From: an uncultured Lachnospiraceae bacterium
GTDB taxonomy: Bacteria; Bacillota; Clostridia; Lachnospirales; Lachnospiraceae
Direction: 5' to 3'
Length of the DNA: 64,000 nucleotides
Assembly: GCA_947178145.1 (NCBI GenBank)
Contig: CAMWXE010000011.1
Span: 18,557-82,556, forward strand
Shown: one piece after another, positions 49,988 to 60,059 of the stretch
Numbering within the stretch: the first letter of the stretch is position 1
How the letters are laid out: every line of letters begins with the position of its first letter
Position numbers and translations under genes: made by a program
The notes under the pieces: generated by a model
What the model was told of the DNA's origin: nothing
Databases searched by the model: none
The model's input: the letters and a program-made list of their open reading frames with translations, nothing else

Positions 49988-52042
49988 ATGCTGAATCAGA
50001 TCATAACATCAACCATACTAATTTTATTCCTCTTACTCCTCTCCGTCTTCCTGGAAAGGAGAATAAACCCCTGCCTGAAATACGCGCTCTGGCTGCTGGT
50101 TGTTGTCAAATTACTGATTCCCCTCCCATATTTTGAGACGCATCTGAGTGTCCTGAATCTCGTCAGCCGGATCAGGCCGGAAAGCGCACCACACCGATTC
50201 ATTGACAATGGTTCCGCCAACTTCCCCGGCACACTCCCGGAAACAGAACCAGATCAAAGCGCCGGCACCGACGCAACCCCTTCCGCCTCCCAGGAAAGCC
50301 CTGACCAGAGCACTTCTTTTCAAGGGAATGCTTGTCAGGAAAATACTTTTCAGAAAAATGCTTTTCAAGGAAATTCTTTTCAGGAAAACGCTTTTCAAGA
50401 TACTTCCTCTCAGGAGAATGCTTCTCAGGACATTTCCTTTCAGGCGAATTCCTCTCAAATGATGTTCTTTCCCAAAATAGCGGGAATTCTCACTGCGCTA
50501 TGGATATGCGGTATTTTGCTGTGCGGCGGGACTTTTCTGTGGAGCGGCCTGCGGTTTCAAAGATGGCTGCGGCACAACCGGATCTTCACCGGAATGTACA
50601 TGGACAGACTTTCCATTTATGAAGTCCCCGGACTTGGCACCCCATGCCTGGCCGGAGTCTTTGCGCCTGCAATCTATGTCAACAGGGAACATCACTTTGA
50701 CAAGGTGCAGCTTTCTTACATATTGGCACACGAGTACACACATTTCAGACACGGGGATCACATCTGGGCTGTCGCAAGATGTATCTGTGTCGCTATATAC
50801 TGGTACAATCCCTTTGTGTGGCTGGCGGCGCGCAGGTCTGCCAGCGACGGCGAGCTTGCCTGCGATGCGGGAACCTTAAAGCAGATCGGGGAGGAAAACC
50901 GCATCTTATATGCCAAAACATTAATCCTGGCAGCAAATAATCTGTCACAACAAACAAATATGCGCATTCCCGGATACCGAACCGGCGCCGCAGGAGGTAT
51001 GAAAGAGATGAAAAGAAGGATAAAACTGTTGAAAAACAAACCCCGCACCAGACTGATCACCCTTGCAGTGACGCTCATACTCTGCTGCGGCATGATCGGA
51101 TGCACTTATGGAAGTGCGGCAAATGACAATCGCGGCGGCGCACAGGTTTCACCCGAACTGACAGACACCCTGCCCCCAGCCGCGCAAACGGACACACAGA
51201 AAACTGAATCTGAAAACGAAACTGAAATGCAAACCGAAAGCAACACCGCAATCGAAATCGAAACGGAAACCGAAACTGCACCCGAACCAGAATCCGCTTC
51301 CCCGGAAAGCATGGTCTATCACAATACCACCCTGTACCGCGCCCCGGAACCTGGCCAGGTATGTATCCTTGTCCAGCCCTCCATGGTCAGGGACTATCTG
51401 GACTACTACTACATCCCATCCGGCGACGCACAAGACCAGCTGCAATCATTGATGGCGCGCACGGAACCCGACTGGCAGAAAAACAGCGATCACTCTATTA
51501 TAGCAGGACAAAATCTGAAAGAAACGGGATACCAACTGTACTATGAGGATAGAATCTATACGGTCTTTGAGGGCGGATATCTCTATACAACCGATGTTGA
51601 CGAGGAGCGCGGCGGCGTGGAATCACTGGTCCGCAGCGAAGCGCTCTGTGACCTTACACAGCAGCTTCTGTCGGAAAACCTCGGCTATGAACCGGTCGAC
51701 ATCACACAGATCCATGATATTGTATCAGCGAGATTAGATGTGTGCAGCATCTTTACTGACTGGGAATTCTACAGCCAGACCATAACAGACCCGGATACTC
51801 TCGCCTTATTTGAAGACTGGTTCTGCAATGCCAGATATATTTTATGGGGCGCCGGATGCGGTAATGAGAATGCCTGTCTGGAACTGACGCTCTCCGACGG
51901 AAACGTCATCAGGCTGTCCATGGCGATAGACAGCTGCAGCAATTTCGGCGTCAATGGCGTCTACTATGACTACCGTCCGAAAGCTTCTTGGGATAACACT
52001 GCATTTTACCATTTATTTGACGAGATCCCCTGGAACGCCTAG
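49988..52042 (+). CDS. M56/BlaR1-like membrane metallopeptidase-sensor with repeat linker
   Basis: TM segments; YILAHEYTHFRHGDHIWAVARC (HExxH) and YWYNPFVWLAARRSASDGELACDAG typical of M56; unusual FQENA pentapeptide linker. Confidence 0.9.
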   Translation: MLNQIITSTILILFLLLLSVFLERRINPCLKYALWLLVVVKLLIPLPYFETHLSVLNLVSRIRPESAPHRFIDNGSANFPGTLPETEPDQSAGTDATPSASQESPDQSTSFQGNACQENTFQKNAFQGNSFQENAFQDTSSQENASQDISFQANSSQMMFFPKIAGILTALWICGILLCGGTFLWSGLRFQRWLRHNRIFTGMYMDRLSIYEVPGLGTPCLAGVFAPAIYVNREHHFDKVQLSYILAHEYTHFRHGDHIWAVARCICVAIYWYNPFVWLAARRSASDGELACDAGTLKQIGEENRILYAKTLILAANNLSQQTNMRIPGYRTGAAGGMKEMKRRIKLLKNKPRTRLITLAVTLILCCGMIGCTYGSAANDNRGGAQVSPELTDTLPPAAQTDTQKTESENETEMQTESNTAIEIETETETAPEPESASPESMVYHNTTLYRAPEPGQVCILVQPSMVRDYLDYYYIPSGDAQDQLQSLMARTEPDWQKNSDHSIIAGQNLKETGYQLYYEDRIYTVFEGGYLYTTDVDEERGGVESLVRSEALCDLTQQLLSENLGYEPVDITQIHDIVSARLDVCSIFTDWEFYSQTITDPDTLALFEDWFCNARYILWGAGCGNENACLELTLSDGNVIRLSMAIDSCSNFGVNGVYYDYRPKASWDNTAFYHLFDEIPWNA
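50318..50452 (+). repeat. 15-bp in-frame tandem repeat (about 9 copies)
   Basis: Units TTTCAAGGGAATGCT / TGTCAGGAAAATACT / TTTCAGAAAAATGCT / TTTCAAGGAAATTCT / TTTCAGGAAAACGCT / TTTCAAGATACTTCC / TCTCAGGAGAATGCT / TCTCAGGACATTTCC / TTTCAGGCGAATTCC. Confidence 0.9.
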
Positions 52043-52071
52043 ACGCGCCCTGCCATACAACCATGGACGCA

Positions 52072-52935
52072 CTAAAACAGTCTCAGCTGCTCATACTTCT
52101 GCGGAAACTCCCACAGATAGGCAAAACAGGCGTCCACATCATGTACGATGCCGTTCTTCTCACATTTTTCCCGGAACAGTGCCATCAGTTCCCGACTCCG
52201 GTCACTCGGCACTTCGTAAGCGTGTCCGTACTTTCTGCGGTACTGTTCCTTCATTCCCGGAAAATGCCTGTCCAGTGCGGCATAGAAATACTCCCTGTCG
52301 CCGTCGCGCAGCGTCACCCCCATGCCAAAGCAGATGATGCCATACACCTTCGCGTCAATGCAGTAGTCCAAAATCCCCTCAATATTCTCTCTTGTGTCAT
52401 TGATGAACGGGAGGATTGGCGACAGCCAGACAATTGTCGGTATCTGATGATCCCGAAAGATTTGCAGTGCCCTTACCCGCTCCTTCGTCGTGCATACATT
52501 GGGTTCCAGCAGTTTACAAAGTTTTTCATCGTATGTCGTCAATGTCATCTGGACGACGCACTTTGCTTTCCTGTGGATGCTTTCCAACAAATCCAGATCC
52601 CGCAGAATCCGGTCGGACTTCGTCTGTATCGCCACACCATACTCATAGCGGTTGATTATTTCCAGACATCTCCTTGTCAGGTTCAATGTCTCTTCACAGT
52701 GCATATAGGGATCGCACATCGCCCCTGTCCCAATCATACATTTGCTGCGCCTGGAACGGAGCGCCCTCTCCAGCAGCTCCGGCGCGTTCTGCTTGACCTC
52801 GATATCCTCAAAATCGTGTGTAAAGCCATAGCATGTACTCCTGCTGTCGCAGTAAATACAGCCATGTGTGCACCCCCTGTACAGGTTCATGCCGTTTTTT
52901 GCGGACAGAATCCCTTTCGCGTCTACAAAATGCAT
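52072..52935 (-). CDS. SPL-family radical SAM protein
   Basis: MNLYRGCTHGCIYCDSRSTCYGFTHDFEDIEVKQNAPELLERALRSRR (CxxxCxxC), GTGAMCDPYMHCEETLNLTRRCLEII. Start set at MHFVDAKG (52935). Confidence 0.9.
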   Translation of the reverse strand: MHFVDAKGILSAKNGMNLYRGCTHGCIYCDSRSTCYGFTHDFEDIEVKQNAPELLERALRSRRSKCMIGTGAMCDPYMHCEETLNLTRRCLEIINRYEYGVAIQTKSDRILRDLDLLESIHRKAKCVVQMTLTTYDEKLCKLLEPNVCTTKERVRALQIFRDHQIPTIVWLSPILPFINDTRENIEGILDYCIDAKVYGIICFGMGVTLRDGDREYFYAALDRHFPGMKEQYRRKYGHAYEVPSDRSRELMALFREKCEKNGIVHDVDACFAYLWEFPQKYEQLRLF

Positions 52936-52945
52936 TTCCAGCCTC

Positions 52946-53884
52946 CTATCTCTCAACCGTTTCCTTTTTCTCCGGGTTATTGCCCTTACATTCCGCCCTG
53001 TACTGAACAGGTGTTTTGCCGGTCGCTTTCTTAAATGCCTGGGAGAAATAGGACTGTGAGGAAAAGCCCAGAATCGTCGAAATCTGGGAAATGGAATGCG
53101 ACGTAGAGCCAAGCAGCGACTTCCCCTCCTCGATTCGCTTCTGGAGAAGATACGTAATGGGGGATACCCCCATATATTTTGTGAAGGCATGCGCCAAGTA
53201 ATATTTGTTCATATGCGAAAAGGACGCCAGCGTATCGAGCGTAATGTTCTCCGCATAGTTTGCATCCAGATAATTTTTAATCTGGGCGCACTCCCTGTTT
53301 AAGAGGACATTGCTACTCTGTACGATGGACAGATTGTTGTTTCGGAGCATGCACAGCAGGATCACTTCCAGCAGGTTCTGACAGACAGCTTCGTAGTTCT
53401 CCTCCTTTTTGGTAATCTCCTCCAGCATGATATTCAGATAGGCATACACATAGGAATTCTGCGTATTGTATTTGTACACATCCCCCGACGCAGTCTGCAT
53501 GAGGATACTGTCCTGTACCGAGGCGATCTTCTCAAACGAGAACGCAAGCCCGTCAATCCCCAGCACAATATATTCAAGGGGCGTCGTGTACAATGATTTC
53601 TCGGTGTGCTGCACATGCGGGTTTATAATGACCATGTCATTTTTGCACACGGAGAACTCCATGCCCTCCGTGATAAACGTTCCGCTGCCATGCACTACGT
53701 AAAACAGCTCGCTGAACGGGTGCGAGTGCAGAATGCTCTGCCAGTCCCCCTCATACTTTGAGGTCGAAACATATAAAAGTTTTACTCCGTCAAAACCGGA
53801 AGGTTTATCGTTTTCTATACAGTGTCTGGTGTTTCCCATGGCATCGCCTCCCATATCGGATGAATCCACATGCATACTCCGCAT
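52946..53884 (-). CDS. AraC-family transcriptional regulator
   Basis: N-terminal cupin (HSHPFSELFYVVHGSGTFITEG), C-terminal ITLDTLASFSHMNKYYLAHAFTKYMGVSPITYLLQKRIEEGKSLL...GFSSQSYFSQAFKKATGKTPVQYR. Confidence 0.95.
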   Translation of the reverse strand: MRSMHVDSSDMGGDAMGNTRHCIENDKPSGFDGVKLLYVSTSKYEGDWQSILHSHPFSELFYVVHGSGTFITEGMEFSVCKNDMVIINPHVQHTEKSLYTTPLEYIVLGIDGLAFSFEKIASVQDSILMQTASGDVYKYNTQNSYVYAYLNIMLEEITKKEENYEAVCQNLLEVILLCMLRNNNLSIVQSSNVLLNRECAQIKNYLDANYAENITLDTLASFSHMNKYYLAHAFTKYMGVSPITYLLQKRIEEGKSLLGSTSHSISQISTILGFSSQSYFSQAFKKATGKTPVQYRAECKGNNPEKKETVER

Positions 53885-54353
53885 TACAGTTCCCGTCTAA
53901 GAATCACTTCTATATAACAGATATACCAGAATTTAGATATTTTGTCCACACACTTTATATCCCAAAAATTTCTAAAATTTATTTCTTTTGATATTTTGTG
54001 AATCCGGTACATTTCAGAAAGAACAAAATTTTCTTTCCAGCGCAATCGCATTAGCAATATGTATAGAATCTTTTGAACGGATACAAATCCAATATTCATT
54101 TTGCACAATGCGTATAACAACTCATTTTTCTTTTTAAATAAAAATATCTAAAAGCAAGATTTATAAAATTTCCAGCAATAATCAGATTGAATATGCGGAA
54201 TGCTTTCGCTATACTGAAACCATACTTAATAATTACTTATGGCAGCGTTCTATTTCGCCATACCATATGTATCCCTACAGTTTCTGTGTACCTGTTTATC
54301 ACCAGGTGCATAGAATGCTCCCGGATACACACCTTAAAAGGGAGGGACTATTT

Positions 54354-55787
54354 ATGAAATCGAAAAAAGTTGTTTCATCGTTACTCGCAGCTGCTATGGC
54401 TACATCACTTCTCGCCGGATGCGGCAGTTCAAACGATACGCCAGTAACAGACACCACACCGGCGGATAACTCCGCAGCAAGCAGCACGGCCGACTCAGCT
54501 CCGGCGGAGCAGACACCGGCTGAAAACACAGAAAATGCAGACAGTACGCCAACATACGAAGAGCAGACATTAAAAGTAGCCGCTTTTGAGGGCGGATACG
54601 GCGCAGATATGTGGTCAGAGGTTGTGGCAGCATTTGAAGCTTCCCATCCCGGCGTGACCGTGGAGCTAACCATCGACAAGAAACTGGAGGATGTCATCAG
54701 CCCGGCCATGAAAGCAGGTGACTATCCAGATGTAGTACACCTTGCAACGGGACGTGAGGCAGCCCTGACAGAGACTTTGACAAAAGAGAAGGCACTGCTT
54801 CCACTGACAGATGTCCTTGAAATGACTGTTCCCGGCGAAGACGTGAAAGTGAAAGACAAAATCGTTCCCGGTTTCCTCGACACACTGGCAACCAATCCTT
54901 ACGGAGACGGCGTGACCTACTATGCACCGATGTTCTACAGCCCCTGCGGACTGTTCTACAATGCGGGGCTCTTCACCGAAAAAGGCTGGGAAGTTCCCAC
55001 GACATGGGAGGAAATGTGGGCGCTCGGCGACAAGGCGGCCGAGGAAGGCATCGCACTGTTTACCTACCCCACAACCGGATATTTCGATGCATTTACATAC
55101 GCGACACTGTCGTCAGCGGGCGGTTCTGATTTCTTTAATAGCTGCATGACTTATGAGGACGGCATCTGGGAAAGCGACAACGCGACAAAGGTATTTGAGC
55201 TGGTCGGACAGCTTGCACAATATACAGAGGGCACCACGGTTGCCAACGCGAACAATGATAACTTTACAAAGAATCAGCAGCTCATCCTTGACAACAAGGC
55301 AATCTTCTGCCCGAACGGCACATGGCTTCCCGGCGAGATGGCTGACGCACCGAGAGCTGATGGTTTTGAGTGGGGATTTATGGCAATTCCTGCAGTGAAC
55401 GCAGGCGGTTCCGGATGCTCTTTCTGCTGGTTTGAACAGATGTGGATTCCTGCGGCAGCACAGAATCAGGATATGGCAAAGGAATTTGTGGCATATATGT
55501 ACTCTGACGAAGCGGCTGCAATTTTTGCAAAGTCTACGGCGATTCAGCCAATCACAGGCGTGAGCGATTATCTCGAAGGCGATAACAAGATGTTCTACAG
55601 CATCTATGACAACGGCGCAACTGCTGTTATGGGCGGATTTGCATCGACTGCACCAGTAGAGGGTGTCAACATGCTCGATACACTGTGCGGAACAGTCAAC
55701 AGTATTGTGAGCGGTGACAAGACCGTTGCTGAGTGGCAGGCCGCTGTGGAAGAAGTAAGCGACAAATTGAGAGCAGCAATGGAATAA
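54354..55787 (+). CDS. carbohydrate ABC transporter substrate-binding lipoprotein (candidate GNB/LNB-binding)
   Basis: MKSKKVVSSLLAAAMATSLLAGCGSS lipobox; family 1 extracellular binding protein features; start with GGGAGGG RBS; upstream of GH112. Confidence 0.92.
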   Translation: MKSKKVVSSLLAAAMATSLLAGCGSSNDTPVTDTTPADNSAASSTADSAPAEQTPAENTENADSTPTYEEQTLKVAAFEGGYGADMWSEVVAAFEASHPGVTVELTIDKKLEDVISPAMKAGDYPDVVHLATGREAALTETLTKEKALLPLTDVLEMTVPGEDVKVKDKIVPGFLDTLATNPYGDGVTYYAPMFYSPCGLFYNAGLFTEKGWEVPTTWEEMWALGDKAAEEGIALFTYPTTGYFDAFTYATLSSAGGSDFFNSCMTYEDGIWESDNATKVFELVGQLAQYTEGTTVANANNDNFTKNQQLILDNKAIFCPNGTWLPGEMADAPRADGFEWGFMAIPAVNAGGSGCSFCWFEQMWIPAAAQNQDMAKEFVAYMYSDEAAAIFAKSTAIQPITGVSDYLEGDNKMFYSIYDNGATAVMGGFASTAPVEGVNMLDTLCGTVNSIVSGDKTVAEWQAAVEEVSDKLRAAME

Positions 55788-55796
55788 GGTTTTAGG

Positions 55797-55833
55797 AGCG
55801 CCCCGAAGGTTTCTGCCTTTGGGGTGCTTTTTT
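55797..55833 (+). terminator. intra-operon hairpin between substrate-binding protein and permease genes
   Basis: AGCGCCCCGAAGG-TTTCTG-CCTTTGGGGTGCT followed by TTTTT. Confidence 0.85.
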
Positions 55834-55849
55834 CGAAATAAATGGAGGT

Positions 55850-56749
55850 ATGAATGTGAAAAAGAGCAAAGAACGTTCCATTTTTATTACCATATGTGTA
55901 GCGCCGGCAGTCATACTGTTTATTATCTTTATGCTGATTCCCACGTTCAACGTCTTTAAGATGTCGCTGTACAAATGGGGCGGCTACTCCAACAACAAAG
56001 AATTTGTCGGATTGAACAACTTTAAAATCCTGAGTGAGGACACGAATTTTTTCCGCTCCTTCCAGAATACCGTCCTGCTGATTGTCTGTGTGACCATCGT
56101 GACGATGGCGCTCTCCCTGATTTTTGCGGCAATCCTCTCCCGCGAGAAGATCAAAGGGCAGAATTTTTTCCGGATTATATTTTACATCCCGAATATTTTG
56201 TCTGTAGTTGTCATCTCAGCGATCTTCTCGGCAATCTATGACCCGAACAGCGGACTTCTCAACAGTATCATCGGCATCTTCAGAAGCAGCGAAAAGACGC
56301 CAATCCTGTGGCTTGGCGACCAGAAGCTGGTCATCTACAGTCTGGTGATCGCGATGATCTGGCAGGCGATTGGCTACTATATGGTCATGTATATGGCGAG
56401 TATGGCAAGCGTGCCGGAAAGTCTGTACGAATCCGCCAATCTGGAGGGCGCGGGCAAAGTACAGCAGTTCTTCTCCATCACACTGCCGCTGATCTGGACA
56501 AATGTACGGACTACCCTGACATTCTTTGTCATCAGTTCGATCAATCTGAGTTTCCTGATTGTCAAGGCTTTGACAAACGGCGGTCCCGACGGGGCGACAG
56601 AAGTATTTTTAAGCTACATGTACAAACAGGCGTACACCAACTCCTCCTACGGATACGGTATGGCAATCGGTGTCGTCGTATTCCTGTTCTCCTTCGGACT
56701 GTCGGCACTCATCAACTTTGTAACCAGGCGGGAACCGCTGGAATTTTAA
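55850..56749 (+). CDS. sugar ABC transporter permease (MalF type)
   Basis: LIPTFNVFKMSLYKWGG, EDTNFFRSFQNTVLLIVCVT, YESANLEGAGKVQQFFSITLPLIW EAA loop. Confidence 0.94.
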   Translation: MNVKKSKERSIFITICVAPAVILFIIFMLIPTFNVFKMSLYKWGGYSNNKEFVGLNNFKILSEDTNFFRSFQNTVLLIVCVTIVTMALSLIFAAILSREKIKGQNFFRIIFYIPNILSVVVISAIFSAIYDPNSGLLNSIIGIFRSSEKTPILWLGDQKLVIYSLVIAMIWQAIGYYMVMYMASMASVPESLYESANLEGAGKVQQFFSITLPLIWTNVRTTLTFFVISSINLSFLIVKALTNGGPDGATEVFLSYMYKQAYTNSSYGYGMAIGVVVFLFSFGLSALINFVTRREPLEF

Positions 56750-56758
56750 AGGAGGGAA

Positions 56759-57646
56759 ATGCCGATGCGGGAAAAGAAAGAACTGAATTTCAGCAAATTA
56801 TACAAAATATTTATCTATGCTGCCCTGCTGGCGCTCGCCATCAGCATCGTAGTGCCGGTCGGATGGGTGTTTCTGGCATCCATCAAGGAAAATTCCGAAT
56901 TTTACGGAAATCCATGGACACTGCCCAAGGGCATCTATTTCCAGAACTTTATCGACGCCTTTGAAAAGGCAAAGATGGGTGAGTACTTCATGAATTCCAT
57001 ACTCGTGACTGTGCTGGCGCTTGCCATTCTGCTTGTGGTCGCGCTTCCTGCCGCCTACGTGCTTGCCCGCTACCGCTTCTTTGGGAGCAAAATTATCAAC
57101 ATCCTGTTCATGGGCGGGCTGTTCATCAATGTCAACTATATTGTCGTACCGATTTTCCTGATGTTTGTCGACGCTGACAAATTTTTGAGAAATCACATGG
57201 GAAACGGCTTTTTCCTGAACAACCTCTTTGTCGTGGCGCTTGTGTACGCCGCCACTGCCCTTCCGTTTACCATTTATCTGCTCTCCGGCTTCTTTGTCAC
57301 AATACCGAGGGATTATGAGGAGGCTGCTTATATGGACGGAAGCAGTTACTTCCGGACTATGGTGCAGATTATGATGCCGATGGCGCTGCCCAGCATTATC
57401 ACGGTCATCCTGTTCAACTTTCTGTCCTTCTGGAATGAGTACATCATCTCGATGACCCTGCTCACAAAGGACTCCAAAACGCTTCCGGTGGGATTGATGC
57501 AGCTGATGCAGGCGCAAAAGGCAGCCGCAAATTACGGGCAGCTCTACGCCGGTCTTGTCATCGTAATGCTGCCGACTCTGATCCTGTACATTCTGGTTCA
57601 GAAGAAACTGACACAGGGCATGAGTCTGGGCGGCTTGAAAGGATAA
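56759..57646 (+). CDS. carbohydrate ABC transporter permease (MalG type)
   Basis: EEAAYMDGSSYFRTMVQIMMPMALPSIITVILF EAA loop; C-terminal KKLTQGMSLGGLKG. Confidence 0.94.
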   Translation: MPMREKKELNFSKLYKIFIYAALLALAISIVVPVGWVFLASIKENSEFYGNPWTLPKGIYFQNFIDAFEKAKMGEYFMNSILVTVLALAILLVVALPAAYVLARYRFFGSKIINILFMGGLFINVNYIVVPIFLMFVDADKFLRNHMGNGFFLNNLFVVALVYAATALPFTIYLLSGFFVTIPRDYEEAAYMDGSSYFRTMVQIMMPMALPSIITVILFNFLSFWNEYIISMTLLTKDSKTLPVGLMQLMQAQKAAANYGQLYAGLVIVMLPTLILYILVQKKLTQGMSLGGLKG

Positions 57647-57662
57647 TGAGGGAGGTATGGAT

Positions 57663-57827
57663 ATGAAACAGATCATCAGACTATTGTACCTGCTGGTATT
57701 TATCGCCAGCATGGCATTGATTATAACAGGCCAGCGCAATATCGGACCGGCCGGGCTTCTGACAATGCTTGTCGGTCTCGCCGGAATATTAGTTCTCCTC
57801 TATCTTTACAACAAAAAATATCAATAA
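57663..57827 (+). CDS. 54-aa small membrane protein (DUF6903-like)
   Basis: Own translation: MKQIIRLLYLLVFIASMALIITGQRNIGPAGLLTMLVGLAGILVLLYLYNKKYQ*; RBS GAGGGAGG upstream; two predicted TM helices; not in the ORF track because it is shorter than its shortest entries. Confidence 0.8.
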   Translation: MKQIIRLLYLLVFIASMALIITGQRNIGPAGLLTMLVGLAGILVLLYLYNKKYQ

Positions 57828-57863
57828 ATCGATGATAAAATACGAAAAAAGGAGGCCGCCAAA

Positions 57864-60059
57864 ATGAATATGGAAAACACTGGCAGACTGACGCTGCCGA
57901 CAGATGTGGATATGGTTGATGAGACACTGCGCCTGAAGAATCTGCTGGGCGCAGATGCCCTGCGCGACTGCGACGGAACGACCATGCCCGAAGAGCTCCT
58001 GAACCAGAACGCCAAGATATATGCAACCTACTACACCACCCGCAAAGACAACAGCTGGGCAATGCAGCACCCGGAGGAAATCCAGCAGGAATACCTGATC
58101 AGCGACCGCGTCACAGCGCGGGGGGAAAGCCTGCGCATCCAGCTCATGAAAGGATTTCATACCGAACAGCTCAAAGTAAACACACTGGACTCCCCAAAGC
58201 GCTGGTGGGAAGTGATCGACCGGACGACCGGCGAAGTGGTTCCGCCTGAACGCTGGGAATACGACAGCGCGTCGGGGGAAGTTGTGATCGAGACCATTCC
58301 GTACCACCAGTACACCGTCAGCTTCCTTGCCTTTCTGATCTGGGACCCGGTACATATGTATAATTTTATCACAAACGACTGGAAAGATGCGCCCCATCAG
58401 CTGACCTACGATGTGCGGCAGCCCAGGACACAGGCCTATGTCAAAGAAAAGCTGAAAAAATGGTGCGAGGACAATCCCAATATTGATGTCGTGCGCTTCA
58501 CCACCTTTTTCCATCAGTTTACCCTGACCTTCGATGACCAGAAACGGGAAAAATATGTGGAATGGTTCGGCTACAGCGCCAGTGTAAGCCCTTATATCCT
58601 GGAACAGTTCGAAAAATGGGCAGGCTACCCGTTCCGTCCGGAATACATTGTCGATCAGGGCTACCACAATTCGACCTTCCGCGTTCCGTCCAAAGAATTC
58701 CGGGATTTCATCGAGTTCCAGCAGATTGAGGTCTCCCGTCTGGCAAAAGAACTCGTCGACATCGTGCACAGCTACGGCAAGGAGGCAATGATGTTTCTGG
58801 GCGATCACTGGATCGGAACCGAACCCTTTGGAAAATATTTTGCAGACATCGGTCTGGACGCCGTCGTAGGCTCGGTCGGTGACGGTGTCACGCTGAGAAT
58901 GATCTCTGACATCAAAGGGGTGAACTATACCGAAGGACGGCTGCTCCCGTACTTTTTCCCCGATGTCTTCACGGAGGGCGGTGACCCGATCGGTGAGGCA
59001 CAGGACAACTGGCTGAAGGCACGCAGGGCGATCCTGCGCTCCCCTCTGGACAGAATCGGATACGGCGGCTATCTGAAGCTGGCGGCCGAGTGGCCGGGGT
59101 TCATAGACCAGATACAGAAAGTGGTCGATGAGTTCCGTCAGATACACCAGAATATGCAGGGGACAGAATCGTACACTGCACCGTTCAAGGTTGGCATCCT
59201 GAACTGCTGGGGCAATATCCGGCGCTGGATGTCAAACCAGGTACACCACGCGCTGTGGTATCGGGAAATCTACTCCTATGTGGGTGTGATCGAATGCCTG
59301 AGCGGAATGCCCATCGACGTCGAGTTCATTGACTTTGACCAGGTGCGAAACGGCATCGATTCCGATATCCGGGTGATCATCAATGCCGGCGACGCCTACA
59401 CATCCTGGAGTGGCGCCGAAAACTGGAAGGACGAAAAAGTCGTATGCGCCATCCGCCGGTTTGTGGACGAGGGCGGCGGATTTATCGGAGTCGGCGAGCC
59501 GAGCGCTTACCAGTATCAGGGCCGCTTCTTCCAGCTCAGCGACGTGCTGGGCGTTGACAGGGAGCTGGGATTCTCCATGAGTACTGACAAGTACAACACC
59601 CAAAACCGCGACCACTTTATCCTGGAAGATATTCCCGGTGAGATTGATTTCGGCGAGGGAAAGAGCCGTATCTATGCGCAGGGCAGACATTACCAGATTC
59701 TGGATATGGACGGAAAGTACAGCCGTCTGGTAGTCAATGAATACGGAAACGGCAGAAGCGTTTATTTCACAGGGCTCCCGTACTCGCCCCAGAACTGCCG
59801 CATTCTGCTGCGCGCCATCTACTACGCCGCGCACCGGGAAGACGAGATCCGGAAATATTATGTCACAAATGTCGATACGGAACTTGCCGTCTTCGAACAG
59901 ACCGGAAAAATCGCTGTCATCAACAACTCCAGACAGCCGCAGAAAACCGATCTGTATGTACACGGATCCCTGTTTTGCCAGCTCGAACTTGCCCCGATGG
60001 AAATGCAGTGGATCGATTATGAAAACAGCGTGTCCGGCGGGAATGGAGGTTTGTCATGA
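57864..60059 (+). CDS. lnpA: GH112 1,3-beta-galactosyl-N-acetylhexosamine phosphorylase
   Basis: GRLTLPTDVDMVDETLRLKNLLGADALRDCDGTTMP, TVSFLAFLIWDPVHMYNFITNDWKD, FTTFFHQFTLTFDDQKREKYVEWFGYSASVSP, MMFLGDHWIGTEPFGKYFADIGLDAVVGSVGDG. Confidence 0.97.
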   Translation: MNMENTGRLTLPTDVDMVDETLRLKNLLGADALRDCDGTTMPEELLNQNAKIYATYYTTRKDNSWAMQHPEEIQQEYLISDRVTARGESLRIQLMKGFHTEQLKVNTLDSPKRWWEVIDRTTGEVVPPERWEYDSASGEVVIETIPYHQYTVSFLAFLIWDPVHMYNFITNDWKDAPHQLTYDVRQPRTQAYVKEKLKKWCEDNPNIDVVRFTTFFHQFTLTFDDQKREKYVEWFGYSASVSPYILEQFEKWAGYPFRPEYIVDQGYHNSTFRVPSKEFRDFIEFQQIEVSRLAKELVDIVHSYGKEAMMFLGDHWIGTEPFGKYFADIGLDAVVGSVGDGVTLRMISDIKGVNYTEGRLLPYFFPDVFTEGGDPIGEAQDNWLKARRAILRSPLDRIGYGGYLKLAAEWPGFIDQIQKVVDEFRQIHQNMQGTESYTAPFKVGILNCWGNIRRWMSNQVHHALWYREIYSYVGVIECLSGMPIDVEFIDFDQVRNGIDSDIRVIINAGDAYTSWSGAENWKDEKVVCAIRRFVDEGGGFIGVGEPSAYQYQGRFFQLSDVLGVDRELGFSMSTDKYNTQNRDHFILEDIPGEIDFGEGKSRIYAQGRHYQILDMDGKYSRLVVNEYGNGRSVYFTGLPYSPQNCRILLRAIYYAAHREDEIRKYYVTNVDTELAVFEQTGKIAVINNSRQPQKTDLYVHGSLFCQLELAPMEMQWIDYENSVSGGNGGLS

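Noticed and set aside
50318-50452. Regular short repeats that could suggest a CRISPR array
   Set aside because: Units are directly abutting 15-mers without spacers and stay in frame within an M56 gene; no cas genes in the window.
56798-57739. 313-aa minus ORF antisense to the MalG-type permease
   Set aside because: Shadow ORF; repeated charged residues mirror hydrophobic codons on the sense strand.
57789-59147. 452-aa minus-strand ORF antisense to GH112
   Set aside because: Shadow ORF of a well-supported GH112 gene; no family motifs and no RBS support.
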